Notes: generated by a model not told the origin, from the sequence alone. DNA of 64,000 bases from Gemmatimonadota bacterium (GCA_014192065.1 BJHH01000001.1:620001-684000); one strand, 5' to 3'; positions 8,141 to 17,345 are shown, counted from the stretch's first letter. Numbers and translations are program-made.

Positions 8141-9475
8141 TTACGCGGAACGCGTGGGGCGCCGAACCCAAACGTAGTAAATGGGCAGCCCGATGAGAAC
8201 GATGCCGAGGCCAGTCGCTGCCTCGGCCGGCGTGCGAATGATCTGGTTGATGACGATGACCGCGGACGACACGATGAACAGCGCCGGCAACACGGGGTAG
8301 CCCCAGACGCGATATCGTGGCGAGTAGTCGTGGCGCCGCCGCAGCGTGAAGAGCGCGACGGCCAGCAAGGCGAAGAAAATCCACTCGGTGTACACGACGC
8401 GAGTGAACAGCGCCCGGTAGGTCCCCGTGGCAATGAGGACCGCGGCCCAGGCCGCCTGCAGCGCGATCGCGCGGTGCGGAGTGCCGAACGCCGGATGCAG
8501 CCCGGCCGCCCACTTGAAGAGCAGTCCGTCGACCGCCATCGCCTGATACACGCGCGGGCCGGCGAGGATGACCCCGTTCATCGCACCAAGCGCGGAGAGC
8601 ATGACCAGCGCTGAGACGACGCGTCCGCCCGCTGGGCCAAGGACCGCGTCGGCGAGCTCTGCAGCGACGCGCGTTGACGCGGCGACCCGTTCCATGCCGA
8701 GGGCATGCAGGTAGGCGGCGTTAGCCAGCACATAGAGGACGGTGACGGTCAGCGTCCCGATCATGAGTGCCTTCGGGATCGTGCGCGTCGGATCGACGGT
8801 TTCCTCGGCCGTATATGACACCATATGCCAGCCACCGTACGCGAAGAGCCCGGCGATGAGTGCCATCACGATGCCGTCAGCGGTCACGGCTCCCGTGGCG
8901 AGGGCGGGCGCCGTCGCCGGTGCGGCTGGATCGCCGAGTAAAAATGCCATGCCGATGATCAAGACCAACGCCATCACCTTCACGAGCGTGAGCGTGACCT
9001 GCACGGCACTGCCGTGCCGCACGCCGCGGTAGTTGACGGCCGACAGGACGATCATCGCCACAATCGCCATCACCTTGGTGCCGGTGGGTCCAACGGGTAC
9101 GAAGGTGGCGGCGTACCGAGCGAAGATCATCGCGATGATTGCGATGATCCCGGTGTGCATCGTCCAGAACATGGCCCAGCCCCAGAGAAACCCGACGGCG
9201 GGCGAGAAGGCGCGCTTGAGATACACATACACGCCGCCGCTCGCGGGCCAGGCCGACGCGAGCTCGGCGATGACCAGTGCGCCGATGAGCGTCAGCAGGC
9301 CGGCGCCGAGCCAGACCGCGATCGCGGCGCGGCCGTTCGGAACCGCAAGGAGGATTTCCGAGGGTTGCACGAAGATCGACGCGCCGATGATGATGCCGGC
9401 GACCATCGCCGAGGCGCGCCAGATGCCGATGGAGCGACGGAGTCCGCTGGTCGTGTTCGGAGGGGTGATGGGCAT
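8141..9475 (-). CDS. APC-superfamily amino acid permease, 444 aa
   Basis: A polytopic membrane protein with about 12 predicted helices. The first helix carries the APC signature 'MVAGIIIGASIFVQP' (GxG(I/A)xG-type substrate-binding break in TM1). Later elements include 'SGGVYVYLKRAFSPAVGFLW' (the conserved Y-L--F-P-G-F pattern after TM2/TM3) and 'FAYGGWHMVSYTAEETVDPT', the E-E--P motif before TM7 typical of LAT/CAT-type transporters. The family moves amino acids across the cytoplasmic membrane by proton symport or exchange. It sits 34 nt upstream of the amidohydrolase on the same strand. A TATGTT hexamer ends 5 nt before the ATG, so this gene may also be leaderless. It is divergent from the TonB-dependent receptor at 9545, with only 69 nt between the starts. 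Confidence 0.92.
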   Translation of the reverse strand: MPITPPNTTSGLRRSIGIWRASAMVAGIIIGASIFVQPSEILLAVPNGRAAIAVWLGAGLLTLIGALVIAELASAWPASGGVYVYLKRAFSPAVGFLWGWAMFWTMHTGIIAIIAMIFARYAATFVPVGPTGTKVMAIVAMIVLSAVNYRGVRHGSAVQVTLTLVKVMALVLIIGMAFLLGDPAAPATAPALATGAVTADGIVMALIAGLFAYGGWHMVSYTAEETVDPTRTIPKALMIGTLTVTVLYVLANAAYLHALGMERVAASTRVAAELADAVLGPAGGRVVSALVMLSALGAMNGVILAGPRVYQAMAVDGLLFKWAAGLHPAFGTPHRAIALQAAWAAVLIATGTYRALFTRVVYTEWIFFALLAVALFTLRRRHDYSPRYRVWGYPVLPALFIVSSAVIVINQIIRTPAEAATGLGIVLIGLPIYYVWVRRPTRSA

Positions 9476-9544
9476 GCCACAACATATGGCCGCCTCGCGC
9501 GGCCTCGCGAGCGTGCCGGACTTGGTGGGCGTTATCGTTCACCC

Positions 9545-11704
9545 ATGACGAACCATCCGCGAATACTCATCGGTACTGTTGCGCTGCTCTGCCTGGTGCC
9601 TCTGCCGACCCTGTCCGCGCAACGCGTGGTGACCGCCGCCGATTCCGCGCGCGCCGACTCCGTGGCACGGACGCTCTCGCAGGTGCGGGTGACCGTGACG
9701 CGGAGTGGCACCAGCGGTACCACCGTGCAGCGATCGCCGTGGGCCGTGGCGGTGCAGGACCGCGGTGACATCACGCGCGGCCAGTCCACGACCGGCATCG
9801 ACGAAGCGTTGAACAACGTGCCGGGTGTGATGGTTGCCAACCGATACAACTGGTCGGTCGACCAGCGGCTGTCGATCCGCGGCGCGGGTGCGCGCGCGAA
9901 CTTCGGCATCCGAGGCGTCAAGGTGCTGCTCGATGGCGTGCCGCAGTCGTTGCCCGATGGACAGAACCAGCTGACGAACGTGGACCTCGCTAACATCGGC
10001 CGCGTCGAAGTGCTGCGCGGCTCGGCGTCCTCGTTGTACGGCAATGGATCGGGCGGCGTCGTCGCGTTCGAGACCGATCGCTCGGCGCCCGACCGGCTCG
10101 GGGTTTCGGCTCGCCTGACCAGCGGGTCGTTCGGGATGTCGAAGGTGCAGGGTCGCTTTGCTGGGCGCGCGGGCGGTGCGACCGGTTCGTTGTCGCTCTC
10201 GCGCACGAAGATCGGCGGATTCCGAATGTTCGACAGCGCCGAAGTGCGTCAGGTGATGAGCACGGCAGATTTCGCGGCCGGTCCCGGCAACACCGTCGAA
10301 CTGCGGGCGAGCTTCGCCGACATGCCGACCTCGCTCAATCCCGGCGCGCTGACGGCTGCCGAGTACGCGAAGAACCGCGATTCTGCGTCGGCGACGAACC
10401 TGGCGCGGTACGCCAACAAGGTGCTCGCCCAGTCGCAGTTCTCGGCGCGCCTGAAGCACGCGGGCGAAGGCGCCGAGTGGGGTGTACTCGCGTATGTGCA
10501 CCGGCGCTTTGTCGACAATCCGCTCGCGACGCCGCCGCCCGGTACGACCGGCGTTGGCGTTGGCACGCTCTCCACACTGAACCGTTGGGTGACCGGTTCG
10601 CGCGCCGATCTCACGTTCTGGCGGCCGTCCGATGCGCGGCGGCCGCGCATCAATCTGGGTGTCGATGTACAGCGCTCGCTCGATATCCGCCGCAACTGGC
10701 GTGTGACGAACGGACGCCGCACCGTCGGCACCGACACGCTGCTCCTCGAGCAGGGCGAGAGCGTCATCGCCGTGGGCCCGTTTGCCTCGTTCCAGTGGTC
10801 GCCACTCGAGCCGCTCACGGTGAGCGCTGGCGTGCGTCGCGACCAGCTCACCTTCGATGTCACTGACCGATTCCTCAAGGACGGCGTGAACAACTCGGCC
10901 ACGCGGGACATGACGGCCCAAACCATGCATGTCGGCGGCAGCTGGGTGGCGTCGCGCGCACTCACGGCGTACGCCAACGTGGCGACCGCATTCGAGACGC
11001 CGACGACGACCGAGCTGTCGTCGCGGCCCGGCGGCGCCGGCGGGTTCAACCCGGACCTCGGTCCACAGCACGTGGGCACCATCGAGGCGGGGCTTCGGGG
11101 CGAGTTCAGTCGGATGACCTACACGGTGTCTGCGTTCCGGACGTCATACCGTGACGCCATCGTGCCGTACCTCGAGTCGAATGGCCGCGCCTATTTCAGG
11201 AACGCCGGCCGGACGCGCAACCAGGGGCTCGAGATGGGGCTCACGGCCGCCGTGGCGTCGTGGTTCGACCTGAACGTTGCGTGGACCGAGTCGTACTATC
11301 GATTTACCAGCTACCTTGCTCCGCGCACCGCGACGATCACGGACACGCTTGATGGCAAGCGGGTAGCGGGCGTGCCGGACCGGTTTGTGCGGATCGGCGC
11401 GCGCACGCGGTACCACGCCGTGACGCTCGATCTGGATCACACGTGGAGCGGCACGGTGTATGGTGACGACCGCAATACGGTGCAAGTGGACGATTGGGGG
11501 AAGGGCGCACTCAACGCGCGCGTCGCGTGGGCCGGCGACGTCGGTGCGGCACGGGTCTCGCCGTTTGTGGCAGTCAATAATGCGTTCAGTGTCGCGTACG
11601 TGGGGTCGGTCAATGTGAACGGCGCGTTCGGGCGTGTGCTCGAGCCAGCGCCGCTCCGCAACTTCTATGTTGGAGTCGAAACAGGATGGCGCGTCGTACG
11701 GTAA
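9545..11704 (+). CDS. TonB-dependent outer membrane receptor, 719 aa
   Basis: A signal peptide (MTNHPRILIGTVALLCLVPL, cleavage near LSAQ) is followed by a plug domain: 'DEALNNVPGVMVANR', 'SIRGAGARANFGIRGVKVLL', and 'IGRVEVLRGSASSLYGNGSG', the classic plug end. A beta-barrel of about 500 residues follows. The C-terminal strand ends 'NFYVGVETGWRVVR' rather than in aromatic Phe/Trp. TonB-dependent receptors import siderophores, cobalamin, nickel or sugars using proton-motive force via TonB-ExbBD, none of which is in the window. The ligand is not evident. The ATG at 9545 is chosen because the signal peptide starts there and a TATCGT hexamer lies 6 nt before it. The 3' end overlaps the SET-domain gene by 19 nt. 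Confidence 0.9.
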   Translation: MTNHPRILIGTVALLCLVPLPTLSAQRVVTAADSARADSVARTLSQVRVTVTRSGTSGTTVQRSPWAVAVQDRGDITRGQSTTGIDEALNNVPGVMVANRYNWSVDQRLSIRGAGARANFGIRGVKVLLDGVPQSLPDGQNQLTNVDLANIGRVEVLRGSASSLYGNGSGGVVAFETDRSAPDRLGVSARLTSGSFGMSKVQGRFAGRAGGATGSLSLSRTKIGGFRMFDSAEVRQVMSTADFAAGPGNTVELRASFADMPTSLNPGALTAAEYAKNRDSASATNLARYANKVLAQSQFSARLKHAGEGAEWGVLAYVHRRFVDNPLATPPPGTTGVGVGTLSTLNRWVTGSRADLTFWRPSDARRPRINLGVDVQRSLDIRRNWRVTNGRRTVGTDTLLLEQGESVIAVGPFASFQWSPLEPLTVSAGVRRDQLTFDVTDRFLKDGVNNSATRDMTAQTMHVGGSWVASRALTAYANVATAFETPTTTELSSRPGGAGGFNPDLGPQHVGTIEAGLRGEFSRMTYTVSAFRTSYRDAIVPYLESNGRAYFRNAGRTRNQGLEMGLTAAVASWFDLNVAWTESYYRFTSYLAPRTATITDTLDGKRVAGVPDRFVRIGARTRYHAVTLDLDHTWSGTVYGDDRNTVQVDDWGKGALNARVAWAGDVGAARVSPFVAVNNAFSVAYVGSVNVNGAFGRVLEPAPLRNFYVGVETGWRVVR

Positions 11705-12318
11705 AGAAGCAGCTGCCGCTGGATCAGCCCTTTGTCGTCAGGAAGTCACGCATTGCTGGCAAGGGCGCCTTTGCGAACCGAACCATCAAGAAGGGCGAGC
11801 GTCTCATCGAGTACCTCGGTGAACGGCTGACCCATGCCCAGTCGGACGCCCGCTATGACGATCACGCGGGCGGTGCCCATCACACCTTCCTGTTCAACGC
11901 GAATCCGTCGACGGTCATCGACGCCTACGTTGGGGGCAACGACGCGCGTTTCATTAATCACTCCTGTGCCCCGAATTGCGAGTCGGAGATCGAACGCGGT
12001 CGCGTGTTTGTCGACGCGATCAAGCAGATCCGCAAGGGCGACGAGCTCTTCTATGATTACGCGTACGGCCGTGACGGGACGGAGACGCCCGAGGACGAGA
12101 CCGGGCTCTACGGCTGCTGCTGTGGTTCCCGGAACTGCCGCGGCTCGATTCTCGAGGAAGTGACGAAGGCCAAGAAGGCGCGGCTTGAGGTGGGAGCGCG
12201 GCGCAGGGCGGATCAGGAGGAGCGCGCCGCGGCACGCGCGGCCTACACGGCCAAGGCGAAGAAGAAGTCGAAGTCAAAGACGAAAAAGAATACGACGAAG
12301 ACGAAAAAGAGGCGCTAG
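11686..12318 (+). CDS. Bacterial SET-domain protein-lysine methyltransferase with Lys-rich tail, 210 aa
   Basis: The SET core is complete: N-terminal 'IAGKGAFANRTIKKGERLIE' (SAM-binding GxG region), the pseudoknot motif 'RFINHSCAPNCESEI' (NHSC), and 'ELFYDYAYG' with the catalytic Tyr. A post-SET zinc motif follows, 'YGCCCGSRNCRGSI', whose three cysteines plus the NHSC cysteine normally bind zinc. SET enzymes transfer methyl groups from SAM to protein lysines, classically histone tails in eukaryotes. The last 60 residues form an Ala/Arg helix and then a Lys/Ser/Thr-rich tail ending KKRR, which could bind nucleic acid or be an automethylation target (inference). The gene starts inside the end of the TonB receptor gene in another frame. 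The substrate in this organism is unknown; no histone-like gene is visible nearby. Confidence 0.9.
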   Translation: MARRTVKKQLPLDQPFVVRKSRIAGKGAFANRTIKKGERLIEYLGERLTHAQSDARYDDHAGGAHHTFLFNANPSTVIDAYVGGNDARFINHSCAPNCESEIERGRVFVDAIKQIRKGDELFYDYAYGRDGTETPEDETGLYGCCCGSRNCRGSILEEVTKAKKARLEVGARRRADQEERAAARAAYTAKAKKKSKSKTKKNTTKTKKRR

Positions 12319-12385
12319 GCGGGGTGCGGCGTCTGATGTACAGGCGTTCGCGTGTCGTTACCGGAATCCACTACACGGAGTCGGA

Positions 12386-14731
12386 ATGATTGTAGGTGCC
12401 GTGATGATGATTGCCCTCCTGCAGGCTCCGGTCGTGCAGGGGTCCGCGAACGACGGACGTGCTCGGCAGCTTGAGGTGCGCCCTCCGCGCATCGAGGCGG
12501 AGGTCGTCGTGGACGGGCGGCTCGACGAGCCGGCTTGGCAGCGTGCTTCGGTGTTGTCAGGGTTTTCACAGTTCACGCCGCAGGACGACCTGCCCGCGCC
12601 GGATTCGACCCAGGTGCGCCTCTGGTACTCGCCGACGGCCATCTACTTCGGCGTGCGCGCGTTTCAGCCCGCGGGTACCGTGCGCGCCACGCTGGCCGAC
12701 CGGGACAAGATCACGAACGACGACAACGTCCAGCTGCTCATCGGGACCTTCAACGATCGTCGGCAGGCGACGGTGCTGATGGTGAACCCGCTGGGCGTTC
12801 AGGCCGACGGCAACCTCGTGGAGCGCGGGGGCGTGAGCGGTGGCGGATTCAATAGCACCGGTCAGGCAGCGCGCGAGCATGCAGACCTCTCACCTGATTT
12901 TGTCTTCACCTCCAAGGGACGCGTCACGGAGTTCGGATACGAAGTCGAAATCCGCGTGCCGTTCAAGAGTCTCAAGTACCAATCCGCCGACGTCCAGACC
13001 TGGGACATCAATGTCGTGCGTCAGGTGAACTACCGCGGGTATGAGTACAGCTGGGCTCCGGCGCGTCGTGGCAATGCGTCGTTCCTCGGCCAGGGTGGCA
13101 CCGTCGTCGGGCTCGCGGGGATCAGTCGCGGCCTCGTGATGGACATCACGCCCGAGCTCACGCAGCGGACGGAAGGCCTGCCGGATGCGGCGCCGGGACA
13201 ATGGCACTACACGTCGAAGCGTCCGTCGCTTGGCGGCAACGTGCGATGGGGCATCACAAACAACCTGACGCTCAATGGCACCATCCGCCCCGACTTCTCG
13301 CAGGTGGAGGCGGACGCAACGCCCGTCCAGTTCGATCCGCGGCAGGCCGTCTTGTTTCCCGAAAAGCGGCCCTTTTTCCTCGACGGTAGCGAGCAGTTTT
13401 CGGTGCCGAACAACCTCGTGTATTCCCGTCGGATCATCCAGCCGGACGCGGCGGTGAAGTTGTCGGGCAAGGTGGGATCTACCGGCATCGCGCTCCTTTC
13501 AGCCGTCGACGCGACGGCCGGCTCGGCGTCGCGAAAGGATCACCCGGTCTACAACATCCTGCGCCTTCAGCGTGACCTCGGTACGCAATCCCGGATCGGG
13601 ATGGCGTACACCGACAAGGTCGACGGCAGCAACTACAACCGGGTGCTCGACGTCGACGGTCGGTTCGTCTGGAACCGCGTCAACTCGCTGCAGTATCAGT
13701 TCGCCAGCAGCCTGAACCAAGTGGCTGGCCTCGAGACCGCAGGTCCGCTCTGGGACATCCGGTACAATCGCAGTGGACGCAACTTCTCGGCGCGCGCGAG
13801 CTTCAAGGGCATCAGCGACCGGTTTATCACGCAGACCGGATTCATTTCGCGCACCGGACAGACGCAGGAAAATATCGGCGTCCGCTTCACGCAATACGGT
13901 GAGCGCGGTGCCTTGCTCGAGCAGTACGCGTTCGATCTGATGGTCGACGGTCTGTGGGATTACCGGAATTGGCTAAACCACGGTGATGCCCGTGACAAGA
14001 AATCGCACTTCAGCATCCAGACGCAGTGGCGTGGTGGGTGGACCGCGAGCACGTCGCTGCTGCTCGAGGTGTTCGGATACGACCCTGCGTTCTACGGCCC
14101 CCGCTTCCGTGTGCTGCGCGCGCCAGGCGACACGATTCCGTTTACCGGAACGCCGCGTCTCCCGAATCGCGACTTATCGCTGTCGATATCGACGCCCAAG
14201 CTGAAGCATGTGACATTGTCGGGCACGTTCATCTATGGCCAGGACGAGAACTTCGCGGAGTGGTCGCCGGCAGAGATCTATTATCTCAACCTGTCCGCCG
14301 AGTTCCGGCCAACGGACCACCTGCGCATCACGCCGACGTTTGTATTGCAGGACTACCTGCGTGTCACCGACGGCTCGCGCGTGCAGCGCCAGCAGTTACC
14401 GCGGATCAAAGTGGAGTACCAGGTGAATCGCGATCTGTTCCTACGGGTGATCGGCGAGTACAGCGCCAACTACCTGGACCAGCTGCGCGACGATTCGCGA
14501 ACCAACGCCCCGTTACTCGTGAGGTCGGGGAGTCAGTGGGTGCTCACCAAGGCAACACGCACGAACAACGTGCGCGGGGATTTTCTCATCTCCTATCGCC
14601 CAACCCCGGGGACCGTGTTCTACGCCGGCTACAGTTCGCAGCTGCGTGAACCGACCGCATTCGCGTTCGAGGATCTGAATCGGACGAGCGATGCGCTGTT
14701 TCTGAAACTCAGCTACCTGTTCAGGTATTGA
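12386..14731 (+). CDS. DUF5916-type outer membrane protein with N-terminal CBM9-like domain, 781 aa
   Basis: A short N-terminal hydrophobic segment (MIVGAVMMIALLQAPVVQGS) is followed by a CBM9-like fold: 'VVDGRLDEPAWQRASVLSGF', 'VRLWYSPTAIYFGVRAFQP', 'FNDRRQATVLMVNPLGVQAD', 'VEIRVPFKSLKY'. About 550 residues of alternating beta pattern come next, typical of a membrane barrel, including 'IRPDFSQVEADATPVQFDPR' and 'LFPEKRPFFLDGSEQF', the signature of DUF5916 proteins. Members are abundant in the FCB group, and their physiological role is largely undetermined; polysaccharide or xenobiotic binding or export has been proposed. The ATG has a GGAG 5 nt upstream. The C-terminus is 'LFLKLSYLFRY', an aromatic-ended terminal strand as expected for BAM recognition. 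A paralogue lies at 46969. Confidence 0.85.
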   Translation: MIVGAVMMIALLQAPVVQGSANDGRARQLEVRPPRIEAEVVVDGRLDEPAWQRASVLSGFSQFTPQDDLPAPDSTQVRLWYSPTAIYFGVRAFQPAGTVRATLADRDKITNDDNVQLLIGTFNDRRQATVLMVNPLGVQADGNLVERGGVSGGGFNSTGQAAREHADLSPDFVFTSKGRVTEFGYEVEIRVPFKSLKYQSADVQTWDINVVRQVNYRGYEYSWAPARRGNASFLGQGGTVVGLAGISRGLVMDITPELTQRTEGLPDAAPGQWHYTSKRPSLGGNVRWGITNNLTLNGTIRPDFSQVEADATPVQFDPRQAVLFPEKRPFFLDGSEQFSVPNNLVYSRRIIQPDAAVKLSGKVGSTGIALLSAVDATAGSASRKDHPVYNILRLQRDLGTQSRIGMAYTDKVDGSNYNRVLDVDGRFVWNRVNSLQYQFASSLNQVAGLETAGPLWDIRYNRSGRNFSARASFKGISDRFITQTGFISRTGQTQENIGVRFTQYGERGALLEQYAFDLMVDGLWDYRNWLNHGDARDKKSHFSIQTQWRGGWTASTSLLLEVFGYDPAFYGPRFRVLRAPGDTIPFTGTPRLPNRDLSLSISTPKLKHVTLSGTFIYGQDENFAEWSPAEIYYLNLSAEFRPTDHLRITPTFVLQDYLRVTDGSRVQRQQLPRIKVEYQVNRDLFLRVIGEYSANYLDQLRDDSRTNAPLLVRSGSQWVLTKATRTNNVRGDFLISYRPTPGTVFYAGYSSQLREPTAFAFEDLNRTSDALFLKLSYLFRY

Positions 14732-14767
14732 GCCAACGGTGAGGAGCTGGTGAGCGGTCCGTTGCCT

Positions 14768-16372
14768 TCAGCGATCGACCTTTCCCACCACCATGTCGTG
14801 CACGGAGGCGTCCCACGCCTCAAGCGCTTGCTTGTCGCGCGTGAGGAGCGACACGACGATCCCGACGAGAAATGATCCCGGAATCGTGACGATGCCCGGG
14901 TTTCGCAGCGAGAACCAGGCGCCCGCTTCCTTGAGGATGTCCACTTGGATCACGGGGGAGAGGTAGATCAGGAGCAGCGTACCGATCGTGCCCGTAAGCA
15001 TGCTCGCCACCGCGCCGGCGGTGGTGTAGCGACGCCAGAAGATCGACAACACCAAGGCCGGGAAGTTGGCGCTGGCCGCGATCGCAAAGGCCAGGCCGAC
15101 CATGAAGGCCACGTTTTGTCCCTTGAATAGAATGCCGAGGAGGATGGCGACGATGCCGAGTCCAAGCGATGCGGCACGCGCCACCTTGAGCTCCTCTCCG
15201 TCCTTCGCCTTGCCCTTGCGGAATACGCTGGTCCAGAGGTCATGTGAGATCGCCGCCGCGCCGGAGAGTGTGAGTCCGGCCACGACGGCCAGGATCGTCG
15301 CGAATGCCACGGCCGCAATAAATCCCAGGAACGGCGTGCCGCCGAGAAACTCGGCGAGCAGCGGCGCCGCCATGTTGCCGCCCTTGTCGATCGCCTTGAT
15401 CGCGTCCGGGCCGACCAGCACCATCGCGCCGAACCCGAGGATGAAGGTGAGTAGATAGAAGAAGCCGATCAGGCCCGTCGCATAGAACACGGACTTTCGC
15501 GCCGCGCGCGCATCGGGCACCGTGTAGAATCGCATCAGGATATGTGGCAGGCCCGCAGTGCCGAACATCAGCGCCATGCCGAGCGAGATCGTGTCGAGCG
15601 GGTTCGAGACGAGTTTGCCCGGTGCGAGCACCGAGTCGCCGTACTGTGCGGCGGCAGTCCGGAACAACTCGATCGGGTTCATGTGGAACTTGAGCAGGAC
15701 CATGAACGCGAGGAGCGCGGCGCCACTGAGGAGCAGTGCGGCCTTAACGATCTGCACCCAGGTCGTGGCGAGCATGCCGCCGAAGAGCACGTACGCGATC
15801 ATGGCGGCGCCGACAACGATCACGGCTGATTCGTACGTGAGCCCGAACATCAGCTTGATGAGCGTCCCCGCGCCGACCATCTGGGCAATGAGATAGAGCG
15901 TGACCGTCGACAGCGTGCCCACGGCCGCAGCCAAGCGCACGGGTGTTTGCCGCAATCGGGTCGCCACGACATCGGCAAAGGTGAACTTGCCGAGGTTGCG
16001 CAGCGGCTCCGCAATCAGGAACAGCACCACGGGCCAGCCGACGAGCCATCCGGTCGAGTAGATCAGTCCATCGAATCCCGTCGTTGCGACGAGGCCGGCA
16101 ATACCGAGAAAACTCGCGGCGCTCATATAATCGCCGGCGAGCGCCCAGCCGTTCTGCCCCGCGGTCACGGTACGGCCGGCCGCGTAGAAGTGCTCCGCCG
16201 TTCGTGTTTGGCGCGCGGCCCAGTAGGTGATGCCAAGCGTGATCGAGATAAAGAGGAAGAAAAACACCATTGCGACTGGGTTGGGTTCGCCGATGGCGGT
16301 GGCGGGAGCCGCAGCGGTCTGCGTCGGTCCGGTCGCTGCCTGCACGAACGCGGCAAGGTGTGGCGCGATCAT
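14768..16372 (-). CDS. actP: Cation/acetate symporter ActP (sodium:solute symporter), 534 aa
   Basis: A sodium:solute symporter family protein with about 13 helices. Family signatures include 'NGWALAGDYMSAASFLGIAG' (sodium site in TM1/2), 'GLVATTGFDGLIYSTGWLVG', and 'GTAGLPHILMRFYTVPDARA', the SSF signature characteristic of ActP-type acetate/glycolate permeases. 'FATILAVVAGLTLSGAAAIS' and 'AIAASANFPALVLSIFWRR' follow. ActP takes up acetate and other short monocarboxylates with a cation. The start is ATG 16372, which overlaps the stop of the DUF485 gene in an ATGA, so the two are translationally coupled. A DUF485 (YjcH) gene directly upstream of actP is the conserved arrangement in many bacteria, which supports the call. 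The extra open frame upstream of 16372 is a shadow of the DUF485 gene. Confidence 0.93.
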   Translation of the reverse strand: MIAPHLAAFVQAATGPTQTAAAPATAIGEPNPVAMVFFFLFISITLGITYWAARQTRTAEHFYAAGRTVTAGQNGWALAGDYMSAASFLGIAGLVATTGFDGLIYSTGWLVGWPVVLFLIAEPLRNLGKFTFADVVATRLRQTPVRLAAAVGTLSTVTLYLIAQMVGAGTLIKLMFGLTYESAVIVVGAAMIAYVLFGGMLATTWVQIVKAALLLSGAALLAFMVLLKFHMNPIELFRTAAAQYGDSVLAPGKLVSNPLDTISLGMALMFGTAGLPHILMRFYTVPDARAARKSVFYATGLIGFFYLLTFILGFGAMVLVGPDAIKAIDKGGNMAAPLLAEFLGGTPFLGFIAAVAFATILAVVAGLTLSGAAAISHDLWTSVFRKGKAKDGEELKVARAASLGLGIVAILLGILFKGQNVAFMVGLAFAIAASANFPALVLSIFWRRYTTAGAVASMLTGTIGTLLLIYLSPVIQVDILKEAGAWFSLRNPGIVTIPGSFLVGIVVSLLTRDKQALEAWDASVHDMVVGKVDR

Positions 16373-16638
16373 CGCGTGCCCTCGCGGCGGATGGCTTCGA
16401 GCGTGGCGTCGTACGTCGTGTTGGCCCAGCGCACGTAGCCCCACGTGATCAGCCAGGAGAGCACGATCACCAGCGCGCCGAGCAGAATGCCGACAGACAG
16501 ACCCGGCGTGATCAACCGACCCATGATCTCCTTGTGGTAAGCGATCAAGAGAATGAACCCGAAGTAGATGAAGGCGACCAGTGTCGTGAGGACGATCGCG
16601 ATCTTCCAACGGCGAAGGTGCAGTGTGGCGGAATTCAT
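16369..16638 (-). CDS. DUF485 (YjcH-like) small membrane protein, 89 aa
   Basis: A small inner membrane protein with two transmembrane helices, 'WKIAIVLTTLVAFIYFGFIL' and 'SVGILLGALVIVLSWLITWG', and the family-typical charged C-terminus after 'YVRWANTTYD'. DUF485 proteins are almost always encoded directly before an acetate symporter, but their role (assembly or regulation of the transporter) is not settled. Here the stop codon overlaps the start of actP by 4 nt. Its own ATG overlaps the stop of the cyclophilin gene by 4 nt. The three genes therefore form a tightly coupled minus-strand operon. Confidence 0.9.
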   Translation of the reverse strand: MNSATLHLRRWKIAIVLTTLVAFIYFGFILLIAYHKEIMGRLITPGLSVGILLGALVIVLSWLITWGYVRWANTTYDATLEAIRREGTR

Positions 16639-17345
16639 CGTTTCCACTCCTTGGTTACGCGTGCGGTGATGACGTAGTCGAGTTTCGGAAAACCACGGAT
16701 GAGGTAGGCATTGCCCTCGCGGCCGATGCGGTCTTGCATGGGACCTTGGCCGCGTGGCGCGCCCTCGCCGTAGCCGTGGTGGATCGAGTCCACGACGGCG
16801 TCCATGCCAGCGATCACCTGGCCGAACACGGCGAAGCCGGTGCGATCGAGTCGCGAGTTGTCGCCAAAGTTGATGTACATCTGCGTGGTGCGGGTGTTCG
16901 GTCCGCCCGCGGCAAACGAGAGCGTGCCGCGCACGTTGCTCTTGACCGGCACGTCGTCCTGGATGCTTGTGCTGCGCCACGCGCGGCTGACGGCGGTGTC
17001 GCCACTCAGCCCGAACTGCGCAACGAACTTATCCACGACGCGAAAAAAGCGCACGCCGTCGAAAAACTTCGCCCGCGCGAGGTAGTAGACGCGGTCGGCG
17101 CCGCGCGGAGACCAGTCGCGGTGCACCCGCACGTCGAACGGCCCACGCGAGGTCACGAAGCGAATGGTGAAGCTGTCGGGGCTCTGCGTCTCGAGGCGCG
17201 TCGGCTCCGGCTTCGCTAACGGATACCGTGTCGCGCAGGCTCCGATGGCCGCGGCGATCACGAGTCCGGCGAACGCGCGGTGAGCGCGCGACGGTCGCTT
17301 GGCGTCGGGTGGGCGGCTGGCGTGGACGAGTCGGTGATTCGTCAT
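16635..17345 (-). CDS. Cyclophilin-type peptidyl-prolyl isomerase, probable lipoprotein, 236 aa
   Basis: The N-terminus (MTNHRLVHASRPPDAKRPSR, then a hydrophobic stretch ending VIAAAIGAC) looks like a lipoprotein signal with a lipobox Cys. The rest is a cyclophilin domain: 'VHRDWSPRGADRVYYLARAK', 'GVRFFRVVDKFVAQFGLSGD', 'RGTLSFAAGGPNTRTTQMYI', 'GFAVFGQVIAGMDAVVDSI'. The active-site Arg/Phe (FFRVV..FVAQFG) and the GxNxRxTQ motif are present. These enzymes catalyse cis-trans isomerisation of X-Pro bonds; lipoprotein forms act in the periplasm. Why it leads the DUF485-actP operon is not obvious; the 4-nt overlap argues for real co-expression. An in-frame extension upstream of 17345 lacks a signal peptide and was not used. 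Confidence 0.9.
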   Translation of the reverse strand: MTNHRLVHASRPPDAKRPSRAHRAFAGLVIAAAIGACATRYPLAKPEPTRLETQSPDSFTIRFVTSRGPFDVRVHRDWSPRGADRVYYLARAKFFDGVRFFRVVDKFVAQFGLSGDTAVSRAWRSTSIQDDVPVKSNVRGTLSFAAGGPNTRTTQMYINFGDNSRLDRTGFAVFGQVIAGMDAVVDSIHHGYGEGAPRGQGPMQDRIGREGNAYLIRGFPKLDYVITARVTKEWKR

